Part shown: in pieces, positions 11,784 through 23,480 of the stretch
How the letters are laid out: each line of letters begins with the position of its first letter
Numbering within the stretch: the first letter of the stretch is position 1
Assembly (NCBI RefSeq): GCF_019279795.1
Contig: NC_056730.1
Coordinates: 616,470,095-616,534,094, forward strand
From: Protopterus annectens
Taxonomy: Eukaryota; Chordata; Ceratodontiformes; Protopteridae
DNA length: 64,000 nucleotides
Reading direction: 5' to 3'
Made by a program: the position numbers and the translations under genes
The notes under the pieces: generated by a model
Seen by the model: only the letters and a program-made list of their open reading frames with translations
Databases searched by the model: none
Told to the model about the DNA's origin: nothing

Positions 11784-12470
11784 CTAGTTATCTGCATACT
11801 TCCATGTTGAAGAGCATTGCATTAACAATGCTCTTCTTGCTGCAGGTCTCAGGCCATACTGCAGTGTACCACCAGAGGAATATAGTAAATGGAAGTCAGC
11901 ATTCAGCAATGTAAACTCATGCTTGATAATGATGCAGGCATGTGACAGTGCAGAGTCATATGACATCTCAGCCATGCTCTGTGGATTACATCTTGGAGTC
12001 ATAAGCCATGGCCTAGAGACATATTTAACATCACTAGGAAGTCATCCCTGCTGGAAAACATTGAGACAAATTGGTGTATATCTCATACATGTGCCAGATG
12101 TGGGAACTGTGGGAACTACCTGGATGTTATACATACACATTGTAAATAACACCCTGTGCATTGTTCACCACCTGGCAGTTGCTGGAATGGATAGTCCTCT
12201 ATTGATATACTGCTGGTGACTGAGGCACTGATGATGATGTTTGAGCAGTTAATGGCCTCTAGGACTTCAGAGAAATGGGATATGTCACCCCACATAGTGG
12301 TGTTTCTCTCTCCTCTGCAGTCTGTGGGAACCATACATGCGCCTCTAAATGCTGCAGCATAATCCTAGGGAATTGGTGTAGAACTCATGTGGCAGATGCC
12401 TGTGAAAGAAACATCTACCATGTCTCCTGCTGGTTGCTGGTATGTTCCCATAAAAAGAATGGTCAATGAT
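11784..12470 (-). pseudogene. PIF/Harbinger (HARBI1-like) transposase, inactivated
   Basis: DDE transposase of the PIF/Harbinger superfamily, on the minus strand. In order: INCSN at about 12260-12275, where the family has an IDCTH-type first catalytic site; a Gln-Val-Val then PGS.H segment at about 12085-12175, where the family has PGS.HD; RPWLMTP and NP...AE...D.A at about 11940-12020; then the F.LL.A.F and SGGTLQY segment at about 11860-11920. The order and spacing match HARBI1-like proteins. Stops and shifts occur (near 12116 and 12003-12030). By eye alignment all three catalytic acids are replaced: D to N, D to S, and E to K. The N-terminal part above 12.3 kb is too decayed to follow. Confidence 0.75.
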
Positions 12471-12754
12471 ACACACTATTTATTGTCCACACAAATTGGC
12501 ATTCCACATATTCTGGGGGATTCCATGTGAAGATGGCACATGCTATAGGTTCGCATATGATATCTCTGTCTACATAATAGTATTCAGCTATGGTTCTGTC
12601 ATGGATGTGATGGTAAGTTAGACAGAACTGGATCCTTTTGCAATCTGGAGAGTATAGACATGCACCATTGTGGACATGGTTCTGAGAAAGGTTATAACAG
12701 ATTCTGTTCATCTACTGTGGATGCTGATTCTAGCATCATAATGTGTTTTTACTC

Positions 12755-12755
12755 C

Positions 12756-12850
<95 letters not shown>
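12755..12850. repeat. (CT)n(TA)n microsatellite
   Basis: CT array of about 24 bp running into a long TA array with one CA interruption. Confidence 0.95.
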
Positions 12851-12851
<1 letters not shown>

Positions 12852-13067
12852 TTCTGCCTTTATGTTCACTGAGAAATGACAGTGTATAAATTTACTGGCT
12901 GAAGCAGCTCTTTCAGGTATGTTTATACATTTCTGAACTGCACTTCCATGTTGTTTATCCTCATTTGCATTCTCTATTGCTCTTCTTTTCATAATGTTAC
13001 TTAATTGCCTTTCATTATCTGGTCATTTGCATATGATGCCAACCACATTATTTTACTATGTACTGCC

Positions 13068-13229
13068 ATCATGCTAGGTATGTCTCTGAATCAGCCCCAC
13101 CCTATTCATCCAGGTAGGGTTATCATGCTATATATGTCTCTGAACCAGCACCACCTTGTTCATCCAGGTAGTGCTATCATGCTAGGTATGTCTCTGAATC
13201 TGCCCCATCCTGTTCATCATAGTTCCCTT
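13068..13229 (+). repeat. 54-bp minisatellite, three units
   Basis: Three direct repeats start at 13068, 13122 and 13176, each beginning ATCATGCTA. The unit is 54 bp (18 codons) and stays open in the plus frame, giving an 18-residue repeat with MSLN at its core. The third unit is the most diverged at its end. No promoter or family supports a real protein. Confidence 0.85.
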
Positions 13230-13368
13230 CACTATTTCACACAATGCAGTGCACTAACTTGTTGAGAGTGGTTATGGATTGTTGTAAAGGAGCAAAGTAT
13301 TGTTCTGGACCTTTTAACTGGGATATGAACTAAATCTCGGCAGTTTTTGAATGTGAAAATGCATGATG

Positions 13369-13370
<2 letters not shown>

Positions 13371-13448
<78 letters not shown>
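13371..13448. repeat. (CA)n microsatellite
   Basis: About 39 uninterrupted CA units. Confidence 0.98.
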
Positions 13449-13452
<4 letters not shown>

Positions 13453-13730
13453 CAAACACCAAGTTTTCATAATGATTAATATATTTATTTGCTTACTTAT
13501 TTTGCTTCTTTTTCTGAAAACCTTCACTGACCTTACAATAACACTATATAATTTCATGGTACTAAAGATGCACTTAATGCATACAATTATTAAGAAACAT
13601 TGGGAAGGTGACAGTTTTATGTATCTAATCAAATTAAACTTACATTTATGACTGAGACCAGACAGAGAATATGAGGACATTGAAGAGTGACTTGAAAGTG
13701 TGAGCATATTGAAGAATATAAATTAAAGGG

Positions 13731-13773
13731 AGGTGATGGGCTATAGGTAGGGATCTGGGGGGTTTAAGTGACA
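13731..13773 (+). repeat. Dispersed repeat, copy B
   Basis: Matches 5785-5826 (same orientation, about 85% by eye). The surrounding 13.45-14.27 kb holds no recognised gene. Confidence 0.5.
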
Positions 13774-14279
13774 GAAGGTTGTTTAATATAGTGTTATTTG
13801 ATTTTATATCAGGAAAAGAAATAAAAATGCCTTTGATTCTTGTTGGCTGCAAATACTGAGTGGAAAAAAATCCAAAGTTTTTGGGCCAGGTTTGGAGAAG
13901 GTATGATCAGATGAATAACATTGATTATGCACCTGCAGAAACTAAAACAACTGTTAAAAGTTTGATGGCAGACTTTTTTATGGAGGATAGGTTTCTAGTT
14001 AAGGGAGGATCAGACTTTGTCATGAAGAACTGTATAGAGGGAAGGTCTGTGAAATCAGAGAATATGCTGTTTGACAATGAGATATATGGCCTTATGGAAT
14101 GAGCAGCAATATAAATATCAAGGGTCTAAGACAGTATACCCGAAGATGTGGTAACTGAGATTTGTAAACCTGCAATATTTTTTGTGACTCTCATATGTTC
14201 AGTGTTTTAATTACCATATTTATGACCTACTAGCCTTCAAGCAGTCTTAATATTTTCTACTTCATTTGTCCTTAGGTAT

Positions 14280-14600
14280 GGCCAAAGAGACCTCGTAGAA
14301 GCTCAGCCACATCACCCAGTATTGAAGAGAGACTAACGACCTCCCCCATCAAGTGCATTTTACTCACATATCTCTGGTCAAAATCTGTCATAACCCATGC
14401 AGTCATCCAGACTGGTTTTAAAGGTCGTATGGAAAGCATTTTGCCTGATGTGTAAGGACAGCCTAATCTTGAAATGTAGAGCACATTTGGTTACATACCT
14501 GCTGTACCATGAAAGTACTAGGTCACTGGCAAAATGGAAGACAAAAGCTGAGATCACTCCCTTGTGTCTATATGACACTGAGCAGAGAGACAGTGCTTTT
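14280..14600 (-). pseudogene. Possible LINE ORF2 C-terminal fragment
   Basis: Read on the minus strand, a stretch with a basic R.SLHIRQNA segment followed by FKTSLDD resembles the extreme C-terminus of CR1/L2-type ORF2, as in the better LINE at 25244-25600 (which has LP.HV.QSAS and FKRNLDDW). The reading is broken by stops after this point. Only the C-terminal motif supports the call; other origins are possible. Confidence 0.35.
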
Positions 14601-16900
14601 AAACACTGAATAGAGAGACAGGGCTTTTAATTTATCAAAGCAGCTAAGGGTATTGAGACACAAAACTTTTCATGTAAGAAAACGCTGAAGTTTTATGATT
14701 TGGTTTAGTTGCTGAGACACAAGGCAAAGGGGATGTTAAATGTAATGATACGCCTAATAATCAGCAATAAAGTGTGACTGTAATATATTTTGGACCCAGA
14801 GAGGATTCTATCAAGGATAAGATGAGCAAGGTAGAATAATTTTATAGCCACCACAGAGACACGGTAGCCAAAGGAAAGTCTGTTGTCAACAAACACACAT
14901 ATGTGTGCCTGAGATAACTGCTGTACAATGCATCATTGAAAGGTGGCTCAGTGACAGTCAAAAACTAACTTTACATTGTTAGAGTGATACCAGAGTTGCA
15001 ACCTGTGTAATAAGCTTTATTTTTAAACAAATGATACATGTTGTAGATACTTGTACTTATCAGAGATTTTGAAAGTACAATGATAAAGGTGACTAAAACT
15101 GTCAGTATTGTGGTGCACAACTTGAGTGTGCGAAAATATGAAGGGAGGGCAAATCAAATGAAGTTTAATAGTTTAAGGGGTGGGAAAATCAAGTACCACT
15201 GGGTTTAAGAACACAGCAAAGAGTAGAATGGTAGGATGATGAAAATTCTTTTCTGGCTGCTCTCTCAAGGAACCCTTTACATGTTTTTCTGCCTTAAATA
15301 AAATGTCTTCTCCTCAACTCAACTAAATAATATATTAATACAGAATGTGAAAATATACTGTACTTATTGTACTGGCTTAGTTTGCCTGATTGCAAAAAAA
15401 TGGATGATAGCTAAGTGTAAGTCAAGATGGTAGCTAAATTAATATGCATCTACTGCTGCAAATAAATCTACTATAGGCCAGATGCTATGTTGTGGCACAG
15501 AGTGTTGCAGGTGATGAATATTGGCTCTGTATAATGGACCTCTGTAGGAATGGCATGGTATAGCAAAGAGGCATGGTGCTTAATACTGGCAATTGTGTGA
15601 ATGGGCCATCTGGGACTGGCTATCGTGATGTGGTAAAAAATCTTGTTAGAATGCAGAATGCCATATATAGACTTATTACAGTCTAGTACTGTAACCAAAC
15701 AGCATCCTATATGATGTGGACAAGAGTTTATAGACTGCTCAGATTGGTGACACAGGGGAATAAAGTCTTAAGTGCAGCACAAAGAACCTGAGTGGTTTGT
15801 GTTTCAGTGCTGGAATAGCCAGGTAAGAGAGGATGGTAGTGAGTTGCTTATACTGGCTTGTCCATCCTTAGAGGAGGGGAATGGTGGTCACAATTACTCA
15901 GCTTGTTCCTGTGCATGTAGAGGATCACATACAGCAATGACCATATGACTGGAGGGATGTGAGCTTGGCATTCCATGTCTTTGATTGTATCCCTTTAGAT
16001 GTGTTTGTGAGAGCATGTACACACCATCCAAGAGCCCACCCCTTGGTGATGCATGTGCTAATACCACCTACCAAGGGGTGCAGCTATGCGTATAACTATA
16101 AACCTCTTAATGACTACCTATGTGACAGTTCCTGATATGGGAGGGGAGAAGGTCAGCAGGCAAAGAGGTTACAGCATTAAAAGAAGAGTTAATATACTGA
16201 AACAAAAATGCCTGTTCTGCAAAAGAACAAAATCATATTACTGTCTTCATACTAAAGTGATACTGAAGATGCTATTGCATGGCTTATGCCCTTTGACATT
16301 ACAAAGTGGGACAGTATATCTCCTCTGTGTATAATTTCCAAGTTCTTGGCTGTGCTCCCTTTTGTGAAAAAGGGTAAGCCTTAGGAGAAAAGCAGTTGAG
16401 AAAGCAGGCATACGTGGCAAGCATAGTATACACTTTTGTGCCCAGCTGCAAAAGACAGTTTCTTTCACAGACTAAAAGTAGAGATTTGGAATACGCTGCT
16501 CTCTTTGGCAATTGTCTGTCTTTTAAAAGACAGAATAAAGAATGTTTGGAAAATATGACATTGTTTCAGATTCTGAAGGAGTGGCATTTGCAAAAGGAAT
16601 AACTGCATACTTGGGTGGAACATATAGATGGCAGTCTTTAATCTAGTTCATGTTTTATGTGTGCATGTGCACATTCACATCTTTTGAGTTGGAAATGCAT
16701 TCAGAAATACTCCATCAAAATGCATTGAACTATGCAAAGTCTTCATAACTGGTAATTAGCATAAAAACATTGTTATTTTGTCACTTATGTAAGTAGATGC
16801 TCACTGGCTGCCATTTTTTTCACCAAAATCTACCATCTGCAGTAACGTTACTGGACTTTCCTATTAAATTAATTAAAGTAAGTAGCATCCACTGACAGCC
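14601..16900. other. Noncoding, no recognised gene
   Basis: A-T rich sequence with short open frames only (for example 16086-16334 + and 16247-16468 -). No motif or repeat structure was recognised. Confidence 0.5.
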
Positions 16901-17093
16901 CAGTGGTACAACGGTTATCACTATGGCTACATGACACTTGATTTTCCCATTCTATTATCATTTAGTGTGTCTTCAGTGGGCATTTTCAGTGGGTGCTTTA
17001 GTACTTCAGTTTCATACTACATCCCAATGATAGGAGAATTGGTTATCCTTTACATTGCCTATAAATTTGCAAATATAGGGGGAGTGAGTATAT

Positions 17094-17129
17094 GTGTGTG
17101 TGTGTGTGTGTGCATGCGTGCGTGCGTGC

Positions 17130-17193
<64 letters not shown>

Positions 17194-17220
17194 GTGAGTA
17201 TGTGTAAGTGTGTGTGTGCA
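17094..17220. repeat. (TG)n/(TGCG)n microsatellite
   Basis: TG array with an internal TGCG block, about 125 bp. Confidence 0.95.
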
Positions 17221-17319
17221 TGTTATGTGTGTCTATAAGGATATCTAGGTGCAATGATGAGGGTAAGATAGAGTGTGTAGGGTTTTGATATTGCAAGAAC
17301 TTTAATTAAATGAAGGAAT

Positions 17320-17400
17320 CAACACTGCTCTAGTGGCATAGATGGATAAATCCTTGTCTGTATCTCAAGTGATCCACATTTGATTAGCTACTTAGGTGCT
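17320..17400 (+). repeat. Possible tRNA-derived SINE head
   Basis: TGGCATAGATGG (about 17333) resembles a pol III A box, and CATTTGATTAGC 50 bp later resembles a degenerate B box. No body or tail was defined. Confidence 0.3.
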
Positions 17401-17437
17401 TGATGGTACAGGCATGATGTATGGGCATGCCTATCCT

Positions 17438-17452
17438 GGGGGGGGGGGGGGG
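17438..17452. repeat. Poly-G run (15 nt)
   Basis: Fifteen consecutive G residues; the length may be affected by sequencing. Confidence 0.9.
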
Positions 17453-17730
17453 TTGTGAATATCCGTAGGGTGCTTGTCAAACCCTGGTAGAGGCTGGTGC
17501 CAGGAACAGTCACCAGGCTGGGATGGTTGGGTTAATCAGGGAAGAGTCGCTTTGCATGAACCTATGATGGACATGTCTTCAAAACCAACCTCTCAACCTT
17601 TTAGAGTTAGAAGTCTGGACAAAACCATAAATAATGGGGGAACAAAGGGCCAAAAATATGGACACATTTTAAATATTGCTCTTACAAATGTAGAAGGTTG
17701 ATAGAATAACAGGTTTTTGCATTAGCATGA

Positions 17731-18124
17731 ATTTTCTGAAGGGTATGAAGTCTGAAACTCAAATGTCTGTCATTATTTTCTGACTTCAATCCCCAATGAG
17801 TTATCAATGATTTTCCAAAGAACCACAATTTTATGAGAAACAGACCAAATATATGAGGCAAAAATCTGGACAGTCTGTGAAAATCGGGACAGTTGAGAGG
17901 TATGTTTCAAAGGGTTTGTATATGTCAATTTTCTGAAGGGCATGAAGTCTGAATCTCAAATGTATGTCATTATTTTATGACTTCAATCCTCAATGAGTAA
18001 CCAATGATTTTCCAGAAAACCACAATTTTATGAGAAACAGACCAAATATATGAGGCAAAAATCTGGACATTCTGTGAAAATCTGGACTGTTGAGAGGTAT
18101 GCTTCAAAGGGTATGTATATGTCA
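17731..18124 (+). repeat. 197-bp tandem duplication
   Basis: Two direct copies (17731-17927 and 17928-18124), each starting ATTTTCTGAAGGG, with only scattered substitutions (by eye above 90%). They are noncoding. The flanks 17453-17730 and 18125-18769 show no recognised gene. Confidence 0.85.
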
Positions 18125-18769
18125 TTCCCTACCCAGCATACAAAGGATAAGTCATCACAAATGGGAGAGGGGTTGTTCAGGAGAAAATAGCTAGTGGCAA
18201 AAATAACATGTCAGGTACTGCTGCTCTCTACCCCCAAGGTTACCACTCTTCCATTCTTTTCCCTGCCTCACTGGCAATGTCAAAACTGAGGGATAGCACC
18301 AGGCACACCCACTTCCCATGTCTCCATCCCCTGCTCTAGCAGTCCCAAAACTATGGAAGTACCATAGTTGGGGTAGCTTTGGGCAGCTGGTAGTCAGAGC
18401 TGCAGGCTACAATTAAAAAAAATTAAATTAATGTGTGGGAGTTAGGGAAACTGCAGAAAAAGAGGTATAACTGGAGAAGGAAGCTTATGCAAAATGGGTA
18501 CAAAAGGGGATGGACCTATTGGCAACAAATGTGTTAGGATGGTAACATTAGACAGGTGCAGTGAGGACCTGAGAAAAGATTGCAGGAAGGTCTGAGTGAA
18601 AGAGAAGAGGTATGCTCGTGGTGTCACACAACGAACCAGATCAGACAGTTGTTTTAGCAGAGTCCATACAGGCTATTAGTGCATGTAGGAAGAAAGAGAA
18701 AAGGTTAACTATTTTTTGGTGGGGGGGTAATTTTAAGTTACATCACTGCTTTTAAACTACAGATAGCAG

Positions 18770-19660
18770 GAATGGAAATCAAACCAGAAGTAGATAAAAA
18801 TCAGACAGCAACTGAATGTGCCAAAAAACAAAATAAAGAATATAAGGTGAATTATCAGATGAGAAGGCAAGAAATGTGGAAAAAGCATAGATATAGTTGC
18901 AAGTAGAGAAAACTTCTGGAAGAACCTCATGTTGATTAGGAATGAACACAGGAATGGTTAAGAAGAGGCAAATTCAAACAAAGAGATGAAAGGTTAATAT
19001 TGACGGCCCAAGATAGTGGGCTGCGTACACATTTGTTTATAAAGTCCATTGAACATGTGGGAGAAACAGACAAATGTAGGCTTTGTAAAACCAAATTGGA
19101 AACAGTTTTACACCTCATTGCTAGCTGCAACATACTTAAGGCAGAAGGACTGTATACTGAAAGGCATAATAATGTGGCGAGACTGTTGCACTGAGGATTG
19201 TGCAAAAATGATGGTACTGAAGTGGACAAAAAGCACTGGAAACATGAGCCACAAAGCATCATAGAAGATGAAGAAGTCTACATAACATGGGCTCAACCAT
19301 TACCAACAGTTCAAAAGATAGTAGAAAACCGGATATAGTGGTCCAAGAAAAGAAGACAAGAGTAGCATTGATCATTGAAATTGCCACACCGAGTGATTAC
19401 AGTGTCTTGCGTACAGAGAGACACAAAGTCATACAATATCAGGATCTGTGGGCAGAAATGAAAGCAATGTGGAAGAAAGATACTCAGACAGTTCCAATAG
19501 TAATAGGAGCAATGGATCTTATAAAAAATAATTTACAGTAGTATTTAAATGTGTTACCAATACATGTAACTCCATATGAACTGCAGAAGGAGTCATTACT
19601 GGGCACATTGCGGGTGCTGCGAAGAGCACTATTGGCTGACATCAAACAGTGAAACAATAC
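18770..19660 (+). pseudogene. LINE 3' end with CCHC finger and restriction-like endonuclease (R4/Dong/Hero-type)
   Basis: C-terminus of a non-LTR retrotransposon whose endonuclease lies after the RT. Frame 19000-19194 has an AAQ-type segment (here TAQDSGL), a CRLC...H....C finger, and a Y.ERHN.VA segment. After a TGA (19192-19194) the same frame continues to about 19325, where a shift moves to frame 19287-19541. This contains KPDIVV and, after a short loop, ALIIEIATPSD, then YQDL..E...MW and a VPIVIGA ending. PD...D/E plus a downstream Lys is the PD-(D/E)XK pattern of REL endonucleases. The RT itself is absent (5' truncation). Clade is uncertain. Confidence 0.65.
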
Positions 19661-20640
19661 TAATTTCATGAACTTTGTTGATACTTTGACTTAGGAATGG
19701 GGTCCATTCCCATCATGGTATTAGAAACCCAAAAGACTTGGAGAAATTAAAAATAGATTACGTGGAGCTATGACATTTCAAGTTAAAAGCCAGAAGATTT
19801 TGAGCAAGCCATGGAAAACAGAATTTCTAGAAATTTGGAAGATAAAATGGGGAAGGTTTAAATAGTTTATTACTAAGCATATGAGTAAGCTGGATTGGTT
19901 TTGAGAGATTATGAGGTTAGTAGGGAAAATGATGGTGTATGGATTAATGAAAAAGCATCTATAATCACAAAATTGTAGTGCTAAACTGAAAGATACAATT
20001 TGGATCAGTTATGGAAAAAAACTGAAAATCTTGCAAGCACTGGGGACCTAAGGATATTAGCAGGTTGAGAGTATGGACTGTAAAGTAGTATGAGAAGATA
20101 TGAATAATGACAGAAGGGTTGGAAGGGCAGAGTGAAATAGAATAAAGGTAACATCAAGAGGTAGGATTATGGTACATTGAAGATGAAAACAGAGAGAGCA
20201 GAGACAAAATCAAAAAGAGGAGAAATATGCAAGAGGAAAGGAGAAAGAGGGCTGATATACTTGGAAGTAAAAGAGTTCGAACTATATAGAAAAAAGTGAA
20301 AACATCAGTTTGGGGTAAAATTGGGAAGGATGAGTGCTAAACTGTTGGCTAGAGGGAAACAAAATGAGAATCCGTTGTTAATGAAATTAATAGATTAGAG
20401 GAAAAGTTTATAATTAATTACAGATGTTTCATGTTACATGTCAAAAAATAAATATACTGCGTTACTACTGCATTTGGTATATTATTGCTCAGCTTACTCT
20501 TTCAGTTGTGAATAATTTCTTATATCTGACTACTGTTCATAGCTATAGACAAGGCTAATGACCACAAGGGCCTTTTTAAGCTTAACCATGTATCTCAAAC
20601 AACAGAGGGGGTAAGACTGCACAGACTGATGGTCCTTGTT
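19661..20640. other. Noncoding, purine-rich, no recognised gene
   Basis: Rich in AGAGA/GGAA motifs on the plus strand; no ORF with a recognisable domain. Confidence 0.5.
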
Positions 20641-20656
20641 CACACTCACTGGGCCA

Positions 20657-21300
20657 GATTCAGGAAGGCTTACACGGAGTTCAAGAGTAGTGTAAGCCTC
20701 CGTGTAAGCCTCCTGATTCAGCAACAGCCCAAATCTCCGTGTAAGAGACAGCTAACACGTCTCTTACACGGAGTGGGCGTGGAAATGCTCAATACCTCAT
20801 TTGCAGCTCCAAGATATGCAAATGAGGTATGTGAGCGATCCACGGCCAAACCAGTCCGTGTAGCGGACGTGTTAGCAGAAATGTACTCAGCTGACAACTG
20901 AGTACATTTCTGCAAAATTAAAACGGAGCTATGTCAGCTCCAAATAAAGGGTGCATTTGTTATATTAAGCATGCCAATGGCCAAATATGTGGCCATTGGC
21001 ATGAAAATGTTGCAAAAAAGTTATATAACTTTTTTTTTTCACGGGATTTATGTGTTTAACTGTAGCGCACACCAGCAACTGGGTGCGCTACCTAAAACTG
21101 AAAACCGAAGCTTATAAGCCCACAATTGTGGGATTTATGTATTACATGAAATGTCAATGGAGGGACTTGCAGAGCAAAAACAATATGGCCTCCGTTTAGT
21201 GGTTGTCAAGGGGAAGCTCCGTGTAAGATATGTAACTAAGCATTACTAGGCAATCCTATGTAAATGAGGCTTACAATACTGAATCACACTGCCACATAAG
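20657..21300. repeat. Hairpin-array foldback element (MITE-like)
   Basis: Consecutive inverted repeats: 20657-20679 with 20698-20719 (one mismatch or gap); 20735-20749 with 20759-20773 (15 bp, perfect); 20792-20805 with 20817-20830 (14 bp, perfect); 20875-20890 with 20898-20913 (16 bp, perfect); 20970-20983 with 20990-21003 (14 bp, perfect); 21062-21070 with 21083-21091 (9 bp, perfect); and 21119-21132 (palindrome). GATTCAG occurs near the left edge and its inverse near 21279. The motif CGTGTAAG recurs on both sides. No coding capacity; likely non-autonomous. Confidence 0.7.
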
Positions 21301-21500
21301 TAATGAGCACTTTCTGAGTCGTGTAAGAGTTAGAGAAGGGGAGGAACAGAGTAAGAGGTAGGTGACATCATGGGGAAGGATAGAAAGAAATGTACCAGAT
21401 TGGAGGGCAATGTAAGGTAGAGATGACAGACAGACATCAGGGAGGGAGGTGTGTCCCAACAGAACACTGGGAATGTCAAGAAATTGAGGGCATACGCTAT

Positions 21501-22000
21501 NNNNNNNNNNNNNNNNNNNNNNNNNNNNNNNNNNNNNNNNNNNNNNNNNNNNNNNNNNNNNNNNNNNNNNNNNNNNNNNNNNNNNNNNNNNNNNNNNNNN
21601 NNNNNNNNNNNNNNNNNNNNNNNNNNNNNNNNNNNNNNNNNNNNNNNNNNNNNNNNNNNNNNNNNNNNNNNNNNNNNNNNNNNNNNNNNNNNNNNNNNNN
21701 NNNNNNNNNNNNNNNNNNNNNNNNNNNNNNNNNNNNNNNNNNNNNNNNNNNNNNNNNNNNNNNNNNNNNNNNNNNNNNNNNNNNNNNNNNNNNNNNNNNN
21801 NNNNNNNNNNNNNNNNNNNNNNNNNNNNNNNNNNNNNNNNNNNNNNNNNNNNNNNNNNNNNNNNNNNNNNNNNNNNNNNNNNNNNNNNNNNNNNNNNNNN
21901 NNNNNNNNNNNNNNNNNNNNNNNNNNNNNNNNNNNNNNNNNNNNNNNNNNNNNNNNNNNNNNNNNNNNNNNNNNNNNNNNNNNNNNNNNNNNNNNNNNNN
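21501..22000. other. Assembly gap (500 N)
   Basis: Exactly 500 Ns, the usual placeholder size. The composite unit to the right is cut here, and its remaining end is not found left of the gap, so the true missing length is unknown. Confidence 0.99.
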
Positions 22001-22640
22001 ACCACAGTGGTAATTACAACAGCATGCAGGTACATTGATGGCACCATGCCACCACTGTTGGAGTATTTCAATATAGCACATGCATAGAAACAGATTTAAA
22101 TAATTATCAAACAATAGGACATATGTCTTAACATTACAGTGAAGTCATATCGTACAATTTTGAGTTAGGTATTTAGTTTATTGTTGCAGATATGGTGGGG
22201 GGGGGGAGAGCTGTCAATTAACAACTAGTATATTCCTGTAGTTCACATTATTTTCCTAGTCAGTGCTGTAATCTGTACCTAACAAGTATTACTACACTAC
22301 CCTATTGACTTAGTTTGGACAGTGATACGGCTGTCGACAACTATGTACATGAACTGGTTTTATCTGCAGTATACACCTCTTACCTGTGGAGGAATTGTTT
22401 TTTAACACTAACTAACTGTTTCTGCACATACTCCCAGATTCCAGGTTGATGTTATGAACATGCCTGTCCATCTCTTTTTGCACAGACTCTGGCCATGCCT
22501 TGACCACATGCAGGTGACCCGGGACATATGTAGACTATTGCCCTCTTCAACCTTACTGACTTACAACACTCTTATACAGGATTTCTTAGACAGTTATATT
22601 ATGTATCACAGTGTGGGTAACAGTGATAAGTGATACCTTA

Positions 22641-22832
22641 TTATTCAGAGCAAATGCAACACTCACAATGCCATACAATACCAGAGTAAACAGTACCAGT
22701 ACAGGGTATCAGTCTTTTATTTCTAGGCACAGTGTTTATATCTGATGGACTTGTGGGAGCAATGTTTGTTAGCACAACCTGAATGTTGCCACACAAATTA
22801 CCAGAATCCACATTAGTATTATGCACATACAT
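22641..22832 (-). CDS. Small repeated ORF, proximal copy, function unknown
   Basis: A 63-codon open frame that is paralogous to 23295-23480 through the tandem duplication; both share NIQVV, NTVPRNKRLIPCTGTVY and a C-terminal CSE. The frame runs through a candidate splice acceptor, so part of it may be an exon and the rest intron. No domain was recognised. The frame could be open by chance because the two copies are recent duplicates. Confidence 0.2.
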   Translation of the reverse strand: MYVHNTNVDSGNLCGNIQVVLTNIAPTSPSDINTVPRNKRLIPCTGTVYSGIVWHCECCICSE

Positions 22833-23294
22833 CTCACTCTGTTACTGTACACACTCTGGTCACAGCTTGACAACATGGGAGTGTAGATGGGACATACGTG
22901 GCTTATTACTCTCATAACATTTTGGGAGTTGCTAGTGTGACAGGTTTATTCTTATAGATATGCGACAATCAGTTGTATTTCTTGTTTGCAACCTGTAAGT
23001 CTGGGATCATCCTTCTGATTTCCAGGGGGACAGAGTGACAGGCAGCAGATATGTATGCAGCCTACTTCCCACTATCAGGATTCAGACCATGACTGTGTCT
23101 GCTAACACTAAAACACTGTCCATCACAGTTGTGTGTACTATATAGATATTGCTGTATATCTCTTATCTGATTTATGTATATAATTCTCCTGTGGTTTTAC
23201 ATTCTGACCTTGTATTACATCACTCTTATACAGGATTTCCTAGACAGTTATATTATGTAGCAGAGTATTGGTGACAGTGATTAGTAATACCTTA

Positions 23295-23480
23295 TTATTC
23301 AGAGCAACTGCAACAATAACAATGCCATACAATACCAAAGTAAACAGTACCAGTACATGGTATCAATCTTTTATTTCTGGGCACAGTGTTCATATCTGAT
23401 GGACCTGTGAGAGCAATGTTTGTTATCACTACCTGAATGTTGCCACGCAGAGTACCAGATTTTACATTAGTATTATGCAC
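23295..23480 (-). CDS. Small repeated ORF, distal copy, function unknown
   Basis: A 61-codon open frame, the partner of 22641-22832. Most differences between the two are substitutions without frame loss. The copy 2 equivalents (42354 and 43018 regions, plus strand) start the same way but hit stops earlier, which argues against a conserved protein. Reported as an observation and not as a confident gene. Confidence 0.2.
   Translation of the reverse strand: MHNTNVKSGTLRGNIQVVITNIALTGPSDMNTVPRNKRLIPCTGTVYFGIVWHCYCCSCSE

Noticed and set aside
13330-13707. 125-codon minus-strand open frame
   Set aside because: Mostly Cys-Val repeats from the CA array, with no recognisable domain outside it.
21271-22114. 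Open frames across the N gap
   Set aside because: Artefact of untranslated Ns.
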